From a virus: DNA of 48,744 bases. Position numbers and translations under genes: made by a program. The stretch is taken from positions 1 to 48,744 of IMG/VR virus record IMGVR_UViG_3300036846_000837, one strand, 5' to 3'. Under the pieces are notes generated by a model. That model was given only the letters and a program-made list of their open reading frames with translations, did not search any database and was not told the DNA's origin. Shown here one piece after another: positions 1 to 7,230 of the stretch. Each line of letters starts with the position of its first letter. Within the stretch, counting starts at the first letter, position 1.

Positions 1-43
1 GAAATGTTCAGAGTTTGGCGACGCTATCGTTAAACACATGTAA
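1..43 (+). CDS. icd: Isocitrate dehydrogenase, last 13 codons (5' part outside window)
   Basis: The first 43 bases encode the C-terminus [13 protein letters not shown] followed by TAA, which matches the conserved end of NADP-dependent isocitrate dehydrogenase (TCA cycle, cytosol). The same bases recur at 46750-46792. By analogy with phage 21 and e14, this copy should be the functional gene whose 3' end was restored by phage-carried sequence. That cannot be checked here because the upstream part is missing. Confidence 0.9.
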   Translation, partial: KCSEFGDAIVKHM

Positions 44-65
44 TGGTGTTTAAGCGTTAAATGAT

Positions 66-95
66 AACGGGAGCCTGATGGTTCCCGTTTTTTAT
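66..95 (+). terminator. icd intrinsic terminator, attL copy
   Basis: AACGGGA and TCCCGTT form a stem around a short loop and are followed by a run of six T. It starts 22 bases after the icd stop. The same hairpin with one loop-side change recurs at 46815-46842, so the duplicated segment includes the terminator. Confidence 0.85.
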
Positions 96-112
96 TATTC
101 AAATCGCAACGG

Positions 113-145
113 TTATCAAAACATTATCAAAATAAGTTATCAAAA
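113..145 (+). promoter_or_regulatory. Three direct repeats TTATCAAAA, candidate integrase arm-type sites
   Basis: TTATCAAAA occurs at 113-121, 124-132 and 137-145, spaced 11 and 13 bases apart, close to one helical turn. The same nonamer appears near the other prophage end at 46257-46265 and 46501-46509. Phased short repeats flanking the core on both arms are typical of lambda-family integrase arm sites. Binding is inferred. The rest of 98-415 shows no gene. Confidence 0.5.
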
Positions 146-415
146 CTTGGCCATTTAGGTATTTTTGAGTGGATCAATCTAAAGAGTGAGCTCAGTGCAA
201 ACCATAGGAATGGGGTAGTCCCGTTTCCAAATTACTTGTTTGCTTTAAACAAAATCAGTAACTGCACAAGTCAAATCTGACGAGCATTTTAGCTAGTAAC
301 GGGCGCTAACCTGCCGACCATGTAAAGTCTATCAGTCACAATTAGGTTCTTCATAACCGCAGCGTATTAGTGTTTATTCTTGTCGCACATGACGTTAAGA
401 TTAGAAAAATCGTTA

Positions 416-421
416 TATAAT
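416..421 (+). promoter_or_regulatory. -10 hexamer close to the GTG start of the EVE-HNH gene
   Basis: A perfect TATAAT lies at 416-421, 11 bases before the GTG at 433. A start point 6-7 bases downstream would give an almost leaderless message. No convincing -35 hexamer is seen at normal spacing (CGTTAA at 393-398). Confidence 0.4.
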
Positions 422-432
422 AGGGCTACAAC

Positions 433-1290
433 GTGATTTGGGCTGTGTACATATCTGATAAACCGCATTCAAGAATTAACTTCCCCATTGGTATGAATCA
501 AGGCATTTGGGGGGTTAAAGAGACGAAGAAAGCAACTGTTCAAGAGATAAGGAAAGATGATCTGATTGCCTTTGTTTACTCTATTTCTTGGCTAAAGGCT
601 GAGGGAGCAGCTCCTCCAGGATTCTCGCGTGTGGGGAAAGATCAGCTACAAAATTTCCGAGGACTGGTGCAAAAAATCATAATTGGTCAAGTAACCGAGG
701 GATTTTATACATCTTCCACTAAAGTTTGGCCTGATGATGAGATTTATCCGCATCGTTTTAAGTTCAAAATTGTTCAGGATTTCGGTGAAAATATTTATTT
801 TGGTACAGAGTTCTTCAATGAAGCATTCGTTGAAGCGGTGCGCTATTCGGCTTGTACCCAAGGTTCTATTACCCTAGCCAGTTCGATAGATTTACTGGAA
901 GATATTACATATAACGTCAATGATCAGGATGACGAAGAATCATCTGTTGTCGAACTTGGTTATGAAGGTAAACCTATTATGAGGTTACACCAGTCCCGGG
1001 AAAGAGCTCCCAAAATTGTCAAACAGAAGAAAGATCTTATATTTAACGAGACCGGAAAACTTGAGTGCGAAATCTGCTCAATGAATTTTGAGGAAATATA
1101 CGGTGAGTTGGGCCGAGGTTTTGCTGAGTGTCACCACAAAGAGCCCTTAAGTCTACGGGATAAAAACGAAGAAACGTCTATTCACGATCTTGCTATTGTC
1201 TGTGCAAATTGTCATCGGATGCTTCATAGGAAACGTCCATGGTTATCACTTGATGAATTGAAGGGAATTTATGAAAAACAAAAGTCTTGA
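433..1290 (+). CDS. EVE-like/HNH fusion, putative modification-dependent restriction nuclease
   Basis: The 285-residue protein has two parts. Residues 1 to about 155 resemble the EVE/PUA-like fold that flips or reads modified bases: an N-terminal WAVYIS strand, QGIWGV at 23-28, and VWPDDEIYPHRF at 98-109. Residues 212-265 form an HNH nuclease of the McrA type with C212/C215, ECHH at 232-235 and CANCH at 257-261. EVE-HNH proteins are known as type IV enzymes that cut DNA carrying modified cytosine. Translation starts at GTG; the next in-frame ATG (493) would truncate the EVE-like part. The downstream MazG-like gene overlaps by 20 bases, so the two are probably co-translated. Its place between attL and int marks it as cargo. 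The EVE assignment rests on motif recall. Confidence 0.75.
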   Translation: MIWAVYISDKPHSRINFPIGMNQGIWGVKETKKATVQEIRKDDLIAFVYSISWLKAEGAAPPGFSRVGKDQLQNFRGLVQKIIIGQVTEGFYTSSTKVWPDDEIYPHRFKFKIVQDFGENIYFGTEFFNEAFVEAVRYSACTQGSITLASSIDLLEDITYNVNDQDDEESSVVELGYEGKPIMRLHQSRERAPKIVKQKKDLIFNETGKLECEICSMNFEEIYGELGRGFAECHHKEPLSLRDKNEETSIHDLAIVCANCHRMLHRKRPWLSLDELKGIYEKQKS

Positions 1291-1624
1291 AGACCTACAG
1301 AAGATACTTGCTGACTTTGCTAAGGCCAGAGACTGGGATAAATTCCATTCTCCAAAGAATCTATCGATAGCACTTTCTGTCGAAGCTAGCGAGTTAATAG
1401 AAATATTTCAATGGTTAACGGAGGAAGAGAGTAATAACCTCACTTCGGAACAATTAATTCAGGTTGAGGAAGAGATGTCTGATGTCCTTTTATACCTTCT
1501 TCAGCTTTCGGGGAAATTGAATATTAATATTTTGGAGGCTGCTTATAGGAAACTTGAAGCGAACAATGATAAATATCCTGTTGAGGCTTGCTTTGGATCA
1601 GCAAAAAAGTACACAGAGCTTTAG
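1271..1624 (+). CDS. MazG-like (RS21-C6/dCTPase type) nucleotide pyrophosphohydrolase
   Basis: This 117-residue all-helical protein has the MazG-superfamily metal-binding pattern: EASELIEIFQW near residue 40, and EEEMSDVLLYLL near residue 67. These supply the ExxE and ExxD carboxylates that hydrolyse a (d)NTP to its monophosphate and pyrophosphate. Its length fits the small RS21-C6/XTP3-transactivated subfamily, which prefers dCTP-like substrates, rather than housekeeping two-domain MazG. The ATG lies inside the end of the EVE-HNH gene with AAGGGAA upstream, so it looks translationally coupled. A nucleotide-pool enzyme beside two HNH nucleases suggests a shared defence role or processing of modified nucleotides; this is inference. 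Confidence 0.8.
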   Translation: MKNKSLEDLQKILADFAKARDWDKFHSPKNLSIALSVEASELIEIFQWLTEEESNNLTSEQLIQVEEEMSDVLLYLLQLSGKLNINILEAAYRKLEANNDKYPVEACFGSAKKYTEL

Positions 1625-1642
1625 CACGAAAAGGAGCCCTGA

Positions 1643-1726
1643 ATGACAGCAGGATCTATTCTACTCCAAGTGTATATTATGAGATATCTCAAGCTTATGA
1701 AAAATCAAGGCGGAGAATGCCAGTAA
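1643..1726 (+). CDS. Possible 27-residue peptide in the defence-like island
   Basis: An ATG follows AAGGAG at good spacing and opens a short frame ending at TAA (1724-1726). The peptide begins MTAGSILLQVYIMRYLKLMK. I recognise no family. It fills the gap between the MazG-like and second HNH genes, and may be a leader or a decayed gene. The ribosome site is the only support. Confidence 0.25.
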   Translation: MTAGSILLQVYIMRYLKLMKNQGGECQ

Positions 1727-1817
1727 GTATAGATGTGAACATGATCTCTATAAAAATGTTGCATGTTCATATAGATGCGGAGTATTTTGTAGAAAACACT
1801 TATAAAAGATAAAACCA

Positions 1818-2651
1818 ATGTATGTTCTTGATAGAAATGGAATTGAGCTGAATGCCGAGTGCTTTGTGGGCGAAGAGGATGGCGTTTATGGCCTGATCCT
1901 TGAGTCTTGGGGGCCTGCACATAGAAACAAAGATTATAATGTGGCACTCGATTATATCATTGAGCGGCTGATTTATTCTGGAATAGATAAGGTCACTGTG
2001 TATTTGGCCTCATTGCCAGCCAGAAGATTTATGCCATTTATAGCTGAAAGGAAAATACATCCTGATGAGTATTTCCCTCTAATTGGTAATTCCCCTTCCG
2101 ATATTCGACAAAAAATGTGTAGGTATCAGGCCAATTTCAGTAGTACGGGTAAAAAAACTGCACCCTCTGGGAACAGGACCAAGCGAATAATGATAAGTGT
2201 TCCAGGTGTTAACAGTGCTGAGTTTTGGGATTCTATTATATATGGAGACACATCAACGTTCTTCGAACCGACTGATGATGAGAGTGTTCTAAGTGAAAGG
2301 GTCAGCAGGTTAATAAAACTGCCTTTGAAAGAACCCGAAGGATATAAAATACCTAGTACAGTTGAAAGAGTTAAGAGGGTTTATGTTAGAGATCCTGCTG
2401 TTAAAGCTTGGGTATTGCGGCAGAGCAAGGGATACTGTGAGAGGTGTGGCGAATATGCACCTTTCTCAATTAAATCTGATAGTCCATATCTCGAAGTACA
2501 TCATGTGATACCGCTCTCGTTATCTGGTGCGGATACCGTTAGCAACTGTGTTGCGCTATGCCCGAATTGTCATAGGGCGTTGCATTACAGCGAAAACGCT
2601 GAAGAGTTGATTGAGATGCTTTATATAAAAATTAAAAGATTGCAAAGATGA
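1818..2651 (+). CDS. HNH endonuclease with N-terminal recognition-like domain
   Basis: The 277-residue protein ends in an HNH domain: C207xxC210, EVHH at 226-229 and CPNCHRALH at 248-256, the layout of McrA-type nucleases that chelate zinc and cut DNA. The N-terminal 130 residues contain NKDYNVALDYIIERL (about 37-51) and GNRTKRI (118-124). I recall a similar tyrosine/TKRI pattern in domains fused to HNH nucleases in other bacteria, presumably for DNA recognition. No strong ribosome site precedes the ATG. It follows the EVE-HNH and MazG-like genes on the same strand and ends 55 bases before the int stop, so it is convergent with int. Restriction of incoming DNA is the likely role but is inferred. 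Confidence 0.7.
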   Translation: MYVLDRNGIELNAECFVGEEDGVYGLILESWGPAHRNKDYNVALDYIIERLIYSGIDKVTVYLASLPARRFMPFIAERKIHPDEYFPLIGNSPSDIRQKMCRYQANFSSTGKKTAPSGNRTKRIMISVPGVNSAEFWDSIIYGDTSTFFEPTDDESVLSERVSRLIKLPLKEPEGYKIPSTVERVKRVYVRDPAVKAWVLRQSKGYCERCGEYAPFSIKSDSPYLEVHHVIPLSLSGADTVSNCVALCPNCHRALHYSENAEELIEMLYIKIKRLQR

Positions 2652-2706
2652 TTAGTTAGTTCTGCTGGGATACTGATAGGTGATAGCTCGAGGGTATCCC
2701 ATCAGG

Positions 2707-3834
2707 CTAGCAATTCACTTTTATCCATTCCTTCCCTCTGTCATCGTGATAACGGTCTGTCTGAGACTGCGTTTTGTGTCCCAGAAGTATCTGTGTGTTT
2801 ACTCCTTGGGACTTATATAGCCTTTCAGCAAGCGATCGTTGTTCATGAAATGTTGCTGGTGTGCCGCTCCCCCAATCAATATCAGTTTTATCCCTGGCTT
2901 TGCTAAAGTTGGTTGTCAAAGTATTGCCTGGCACTTTGGCACCACGTTGAGCCATTGATGTCGAACGGAAGTAATGTACAAGATACTGACTGACAGCATA
3001 ATCTCGGCAACGCGAGATAACCTCACGCAAGCTCGTGTTCAAAGCATCGCAACGAAGGGAAAGTGGTAATGCCAATTTTGCACCAGTTTTCTCCTGCACA
3101 ACATGTAAGTGGTCATCCCAGATATCGCTGAATTTCATTGCTGAGATATCACCCAAGCGCTGCCCTGTAACTATGGCCAATAGCATCGCATTGCCCATGT
3201 AGCGATGCTGTTTATCAGCAATGTCGAAAATCTTCTGCCATTCCTCTAGATTCAAACGCTGCCTGGTAATCTTCCTGCGCGGTTGCTTTGTTGCGAGCGC
3301 GGGATTGTAGCCCGGAGGAACTTCACCAACATGCTGAGCCTCTTTGAATACATCGATCAGCACTGAGCGAACAACCTGGCCCATACGTGGCTGTCCGGCG
3401 TCTGTGTACTCATCCAACAACGAAGCGATATCTCTGGCATCAATCTCGGGCAAGGATTTCATTGCAAATTTTTGGCGTAGAAGGTCCACAGGCTTACGTT
3501 TTTGTTTAAACGTGTTGGGCTTGATATCACCGGTGCTAAGTCGTTCTTCCTGTATTTTCCAATACCGGTCGAGCCAGGTACTGACAGTTATATTTTTACC
3601 CTTAATTTGAGCCACACGATCGCTAAGTGCCAGGATCTGCCGGCTACGCTGCTCCGCTAGTCGGCTATTGGCTTCGATCGCAATCTCACGGGCTTCCTGC
3701 TCATTATCGCCAAGAGCATGGTACTTCCCTGTAACTGGATGCCGGTACCGCCAGTACACTTTATTGGCCTTACGACTAAATAGCGGATACAGGTTAGGAA
3801 TATCAACATTGTTCTTACGCGGTCTGACTGCCAT
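2707..3834 (-). CDS. int: Tyrosine-recombinase integrase
   Basis: This 375-residue protein of the phage 21/e14 (lambda) integrase class recombines attP with the 3' end of icd. An arm-binding-like N-terminus (LYPLFSRKANKVYWRYRHP) is followed by a SAM-like core-binding domain (about 80-175) and the catalytic domain. Catalytic residues are visible: R226 (TGQRLGD), K249, H330 and R333 (FHEQR), H353 (LLGHK) and the nucleophile Y362 (RYHDDRG). Its start overlaps the end of xis by 20 bases, so the two are read from one leftward message. It lies 2.7 kb from attL because an accessory island intervenes, unlike the usual adjacent position. Confidence 0.95.
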   Translation of the reverse strand: MAVRPRKNNVDIPNLYPLFSRKANKVYWRYRHPVTGKYHALGDNEQEAREIAIEANSRLAEQRSRQILALSDRVAQIKGKNITVSTWLDRYWKIQEERLSTGDIKPNTFKQKRKPVDLLRQKFAMKSLPEIDARDIASLLDEYTDAGQPRMGQVVRSVLIDVFKEAQHVGEVPPGYNPALATKQPRRKITRQRLNLEEWQKIFDIADKQHRYMGNAMLLAIVTGQRLGDISAMKFSDIWDDHLHVVQEKTGAKLALPLSLRCDALNTSLREVISRCRDYAVSQYLVHYFRSTSMAQRGAKVPGNTLTTNFSKARDKTDIDWGSGTPATFHEQRSLAERLYKSQGVNTQILLGHKTQSQTDRYHDDRGKEWIKVNC

Positions 3835-4060
3835 CGTTCAATATCCTTCGGAGCTTCGGATTGTCGTTGTGCTTAATGACCGGAGTAGTGAGTGGGCCAA
3901 CTAGCTCAGCATCTTCTCGCACACGCCATAACTTGCCTTCCTTACGTGCGGGCGGGGCGAAGTGGCCCTCTTTAGCGCAACGCCGCAAGGTATTTAGAGA
4001 GGGTGGTTTGCTGCGGTATCGCTCCGCAGCCCATTCTTCAAGCGTCAACATCTGTAGCAT
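3815..4060 (-). CDS. xis: Excisionase
   Basis: This 81-residue basic protein starts MLQMLTLEEWAAERYRSKPP, the winged-helix excisionase signature: a LxEWA opening, then LRRCAKEGHFAPPARKEGKLWRV. Xis bends attR and switches Int towards excision. The ATG at 4060 is chosen over one five codons upstream because GGAGG lies six bases before it. It overlaps int by 20 bases. Confidence 0.85.
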   Translation of the reverse strand: MLQMLTLEEWAAERYRSKPPSLNTLRRCAKEGHFAPPARKEGKLWRVREDAELVGPLTTPVIKHNDNPKLRRILNDGSQTA

Positions 4061-4096
4061 CAAGTACCTCCACACATCACCCGCCGCATACGGGCA

Positions 4097-4462
4097 TTAA
4101 TTCAATCGTGACATGTCACACACTGTTAATTTGGTTTCATGCCACCCGTAGGTTTGCCAGCACTCAGAATCACCAAGGAAATAACAACCTGCTGGGTCAC
4201 CTGGTAGTTTGTCTTTGCACTTACCGCAGCACCGTTTATTCCGTGCCGCCAGCTGCTTTTTTAATTCGGCGTTATCCTTCCTGATCAGCATGGTGATGTA
4301 TTCATCCAAGTCGTATGGTTCGCGTTGTGGCCGGCGAGCTGCACAATTCTCTCGTAACATCTTAGCCTCTTGCTGATCTAGCTTGATTTCGACAGGGACA
4401 ATACCCGTCAGTCGCTGGCGCTCGCGTTGGGCTGCTTTACGCTCTGCATTAGTCTTCGCCAT
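4097..4462 (-). CDS. Phage protein of unknown function with cysteine-rich C-terminus
   Basis: The predicted protein has 121 residues. A very basic N-terminus ([17 protein letters not shown]) leads into a helical middle and a cysteine-rich tail (CCGKCKDKL, then CYFLGDSEC) that could bind a metal. The start at 4462 follows GGAG and overlaps the methyltransferase stop by 14 bases. It belongs to the leftward int-xis operon. The family recurs in early left regions of enterobacterial prophages as far as I recall, but no function is known to me. Confidence 0.65.
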   Translation of the reverse strand: MAKTNAERKAAQRERQRLTGIVPVEIKLDQQEAKMLRENCAARRPQREPYDLDEYITMLIRKDNAELKKQLAARNKRCCGKCKDKLPGDPAGCYFLGDSECWQTYGWHETKLTVCDMSRLN

Positions 4463-5309
4463 TGATGATCTCCATATATGCATTTATGAAGGTTTGCGCA
4501 GCTTCCGCATTGATGGCATTGCCATAGGCGCGCAGTCGTCCCACTCTTGCGGTAACCCCATTAACCAACGGGAATGAGCCGGGTCTAACTGGCCGCCACT
4601 TTCCATCCCTGCAGAAGAGCCAGTCAGCATCTCGCCAGAAACCATTAGTCTGGCTTGGGTTCCTGCTCCGGAGGCAGGCCTTGCTGCATTTTCCCCATCT
4701 AATTCCTTCGGGTCTGGCCATGTTGTCAACCACGCCACTCGTCCCAGCAATGAGTTCAGTGGAACATTCAGGCATTCTTTTCCATCCTTCCAGTCCCTCG
4801 TTGTGGGCGTTGGCCACCCAGTATGCGCGGTCACGGATGTGCGGAGAGCCGATGCCCGCAGACGGGAACGGGACAATCCCGAAGGCGTAATCCATTGCTT
4901 CCAAGTCAGCTTGTACAAGGTCGAACCAAGCATTTGCGTTGCCGCTTGCAACTTGCTCGCCAAGGATGTGCTCAGGGCGGCACTCGCTGATGAGCCAATG
5001 GAAATGTGGCCATAGGTGCCGCTCGTCATCAAATCCATCGCCTTTGCCCGCCGTGCTGAAAGGCTGGCACGGACAAGAACCTGTCCAGACTGGTTTATCG
5101 TCAGGCCATCCGGCGTTGCGCAAGGCATAAGACCAGACTCCGATTCCAGCGAAGAAATGGCATTGAGTGTAGTTTCGTAAGTCATCGGGTTTCACATCCT
5201 CGATTGAACGCTCATCAACATCCCCAGGCGCTATATGACCAGCAGCTATCAAATTACGGAGCCACTGGGCGGCGTATGGATCAATTTCGTTGTAATAAGC
5301 AGAAGTCAT
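4449..5309 (-). CDS. Phage DNA (cytosine-5) methyltransferase
   Basis: The 286-residue protein has motif I FAGIG (about 54-58), motif [11 protein letters not shown] with the catalytic cysteine (about 82-90) and motif VI as GEQV instead of the usual ENV. It transfers methyl groups from SAM to cytosine C5, presumably protecting phage DNA from host restriction. The N-terminal 45 residues are an extension before motif I. The C-terminus has [15 protein letters not shown], the GNA(V/I) motif X region. Its start codon overlaps the exonuclease stop (TAATG), so the two are coupled. A second long frame on the same strand overlaps most of it. Confidence 0.88.
   Translation of the reverse strand: MTSAYYNEIDPYAAQWLRNLIAAGHIAPGDVDERSIEDVKPDDLRNYTQCHFFAGIGVWSYALRNAGWPDDKPVWTGSCPCQPFSTAGKGDGFDDERHLWPHFHWLISECRPEHILGEQVASGNANAWFDLVQADLEAMDYAFGIVPFPSAGIGSPHIRDRAYWVANAHNEGLEGWKRMPECSTELIAGTSGVVDNMARPEGIRWGKCSKACLRSRNPSQTNGFWRDADWLFCRDGKWRPVRPGSFPLVNGVTARVGRLRAYGNAINAEAAQTFINAYMEIINGED
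4484..5185 (-). CDS. Long overlapping frame inside the methyltransferase gene
   Basis: A 233-codon frame on the same strand, shifted relative to the methyltransferase, begins [18 protein letters not shown]. It contains [32 protein letters not shown] and ends near [17 protein letters not shown] recall these blocks from a widespread set of phage proteins, always tied to this methyltransferase type. Either the frame is truly translated (dual coding) or it is a conserved shadow of the methyltransferase. The lack of stops over 700 bases and the recurrent WPTP and WLMGLP blocks argue for keeping it on the list; expression is unproven. Confidence 0.3.
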   Translation of the reverse strand: MTYETTLNAISSLESESGLMPCATPDGLTINQSGQVLVRASLSARRAKAMDLMTSGTYGHISIGSSASAALSTSLASKLQAATQMLGSTLYKLTWKQWITPSGLSRSRLRASALRTSVTAHTGWPTPTTRDWKDGKECLNVPLNSLLGRVAWLTTWPDPKELDGENAARPASGAGTQARLMVSGEMLTGSSAGMESGGQLDPAHSRWLMGLPQEWDDCAPMAMPSMRKLRKPS

Positions 5310-5941
5310 TAGGACTTCCTCAGTTCGGCATCCATCTGGAAGCTATTTTGTTGATAGGCAATGGCCATTTGCTCGGCATCGTTCATCGCGTCATGGAGCG
5401 AGTTATGCTTAACCACCGCAAAGCAGGGCTGGTGGGTTTTAGGTAGATAGCCACGGTTTCCCTTTGTCATTGCGTCGATATAAGTGCGTACGTCACGCTT
5501 GCCACCCCAATGCCAAGGGCATTCGATCCCGTTAGTTCTATAGGCATGCTCCAGGATAGAACCATCGAAGTCAGTGCCACGGAAGAATATCCGGGCATCT
5601 GGATGGGCTTTTATCCAATGAGAGAGCAGGGCGAGGCTTTGGCCAATTGGCTCTCGGTCTCCCGCAAGAGCTTCATGTGCATCTTCAGATTGTTCACGCC
5701 ACCAAGCCTGAGTCTTGACGCTTACATTGCGGCCCTGCATTAACTGACCGAAAGTATCTACCAGACAGTAGAAGGCCGTATTTGAGTAATCAGCCATCTC
5801 TGCATCACGGGCTATCTGGATAATGCTTTGTTGTGTTTGACGAACGTCAGAGATATCGAATGCAAATGCCCCAATAGATAGAATCACAGCACTTGGCTTG
5901 GTATCCATTGTTTCGGTATCGATCGTAATAGTGTTGATCAT
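5309..5941 (-). CDS. 3'-5' exonuclease of the RNase H/DnaQ fold
   Basis: This protein of about 210 residues starts MINTITIDTETMDTKPSAVI, with the DxE metal motif (Asp8, Glu10) of DEDD exonucleases. Later acidic motifs appear as FFRGTDFDGSILEHAY and SLHDAMNDAEQMA, the last resembling the HDAxxD motif of the DEDDh class. It resembles the exonuclease VIII-like proteins of phage early regions. The ATG at 5941 is chosen because the DxE motif follows at once; an in-frame ATG 18 codons upstream adds unlikely sequence. Its stop overlaps the methyltransferase start. A role in recombination or degradation of competing DNA is inferred. Confidence 0.8.
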   Translation of the reverse strand: MINTITIDTETMDTKPSAVILSIGAFAFDISDVRQTQQSIIQIARDAEMADYSNTAFYCLVDTFGQLMQGRNVSVKTQAWWREQSEDAHEALAGDREPIGQSLALLSHWIKAHPDARIFFRGTDFDGSILEHAYRTNGIECPWHWGGKRDVRTYIDAMTKGNRGYLPKTHQPCFAVVKHNSLHDAMNDAEQMAIAYQQNSFQMDAELRKS

Positions 5942-6221
5942 GTTAATTACTCCACACTGTTCTTCGGAAAAGTGAAACTTGGCCTGGAAGGTCATATTTC
6001 GTCCAAGTTAAAAGTGGTTTGGTGTTTGAGGACAATAACCCGCATAGTTAAGCCTCATACTTTCTATTAGACATGCCCATAAAAACTTCATTAGTTAAAT
6101 TATAAAATACATGAAAAATAGAACGCTAATTAATGTTAAATGAAATTATCAATAACTGTAACATTGTCATAATTAATGGGAGTCCAGTATAGTATTGCTT
6201 TTAAAATATACTAGGTGACTC

Positions 6222-6812
6222 ATGAGTATAAATTTGGCTATGTATAGGTACAACAATGCAATTGATAGAGGACGAAAGTCCATACAGCTTTCAATAGCAA
6301 TAATGACTGTTTGGATGGCATTGTGTATTTTTGTTTTTAAGGTGATAGATTTATCTATAGGTAATACTAGTTTAAATGCTGCAATTCATATTGATTTTAA
6401 CTGGAAAGTCTTCTCGACATGGGGGATTATTACATTATTCACTTTGACAGGTGCTTTCACGTATGGATTCCTTGCATCCAATACTGAATTGAAAAATGCT
6501 AATGAAATAATAAATAATTTTTTTATCTCAGATGACGATGATCCAGCCAGGTTGACAGTAATAGTTAAAAAGCTGAACGAAATCACTAACGAGCTTGAAA
6601 ATTTTTATATAAAATCCTCAGCTCTAAATTTGATATCATTTATTCTTGTATTCGTTAGTTTTACAACTGGCTATCTGTCTGTTGAGGAGGTAATTAAGTT
6701 CTTGGATAAACATGACTTACTTTACTCTATAGGGGCATCCATAGCTATTCTTGTTTTTGTTGGTAATTACCAAAAGTTAACTTTATGGTTAAAAAAAAAG
6801 AAAGAAAAATAA
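6222..6812 (+). CDS. Four-helix inner-membrane protein, unknown, AT-rich accessory gene
   Basis: The 196-residue protein has hydrophobic segments at about 21-42, 64-84, 133-153 and 166-182. A cytosol-facing helical stretch (85-130, with SDDDDPARL) lies between the second and third, and the end is very basic (LKKKKEK). It is clearly more AT-rich than its neighbours and runs against the flanking leftward early operon, both marks of an inserted accessory gene. I recognise no family. Membrane proteins in such sites often mediate superinfection exclusion; that is a guess from position and topology only. Confidence 0.7.
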   Translation: MSINLAMYRYNNAIDRGRKSIQLSIAIMTVWMALCIFVFKVIDLSIGNTSLNAAIHIDFNWKVFSTWGIITLFTLTGAFTYGFLASNTELKNANEIINNFFISDDDDPARLTVIVKKLNEITNELENFYIKSSALNLISFILVFVSFTTGYLSVEEVIKFLDKHDLLYSIGASIAILVFVGNYQKLTLWLKKKKEK

Positions 6813-6865
6813 AACTAATGATAAGTTATAGCTTCTTTTGAGAGGCTATAGGGTTTTCTATTATT

Positions 6866-6877
6866 CTGTTAAAGAGC
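6866..6877 (-). promoter_or_regulatory. boxA-like antitermination element, copy 2
   Basis: The minus strand reads CGCTCTTTAACA, matching the boxA consensus CGCTCTTTA used by NusB/NusE in rRNA and lambdoid nut sites. It lies in the path of transcripts from pL. The stretch 6813-7230 holds no confident gene: only this site, a weak hairpin after the membrane-protein gene, and a 48-bp segment repeated near 7840. Confidence 0.5.
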
Positions 6878-7065
6878 GAAAAAAGTGCGGCTGACACCAA
6901 CCCAGCGAACAGCCGCCAAGACTACACACAGCATAAATTCTTGCCGGATATCCGCGCTTGCTTTCGCTGCAGTGCCGCCGGCGCGGCGCATAAGGTGTGG
7001 CGGCTGGTAAACAACGCCCCCGAAGTTTCCAGCCTAACCACATCGGTATGCTCACTCATGAGTGT

Positions 7066-7113
7066 CAGGATTCTCCACCGCTTCCAGACTTAAGGGAAAG
7101 GGCGAGTGAGCAT
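7066..7113. repeat. Imperfect 48-bp repeat, copy 1
   Basis: The segment containing TCTCCACCGCTTCCAGACTT and ending GAGTGAGCATGC is similar to 7841-7888. Each copy lies 50-200 bases on the plus-strand side of a boxA-like element, so the unit boxA plus repeat appears duplicated around the 7231-7746 gene. Confidence 0.6.
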
Positions 7114-7230
7114 GCCGTTGTGTGCCTGGTTAAACTTATCCACCTCAGGCGGCGGTGGACCTTGCTATTCCCCAACAACAAGGATTCGGTTAATCTGGAT
7201 ATCCCCAACAACAATAGAGTAATCGACAAG

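Larger units (their letters stand above)
1..97 (+). repeat. attL-side copy of the icd 3'-end repeat
   Basis: Positions 1-43 are identical to 46750-46792. Positions 44-96 match 46793-46845 with a few substitutions, after which the two diverge. The duplicated tract thus covers the icd end and its terminator. The remaining upstream part of the repeat lies outside the window. Confidence 0.9.

Noticed and set aside
1588-1812. 74-codon frame between the MazG-like and second HNH genes
   Set aside because: Starts inside the MazG-like gene without its own ribosome site and has no family character; the 27-residue frame at 1643 has better start signals.
6997-7230. N-terminal extension of the coiled-coil/zinc-ribbon protein
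   Set aside because: The extra 78 codons overlap leader repeats and show no coding character; ATG at 7231 begins the structured protein.
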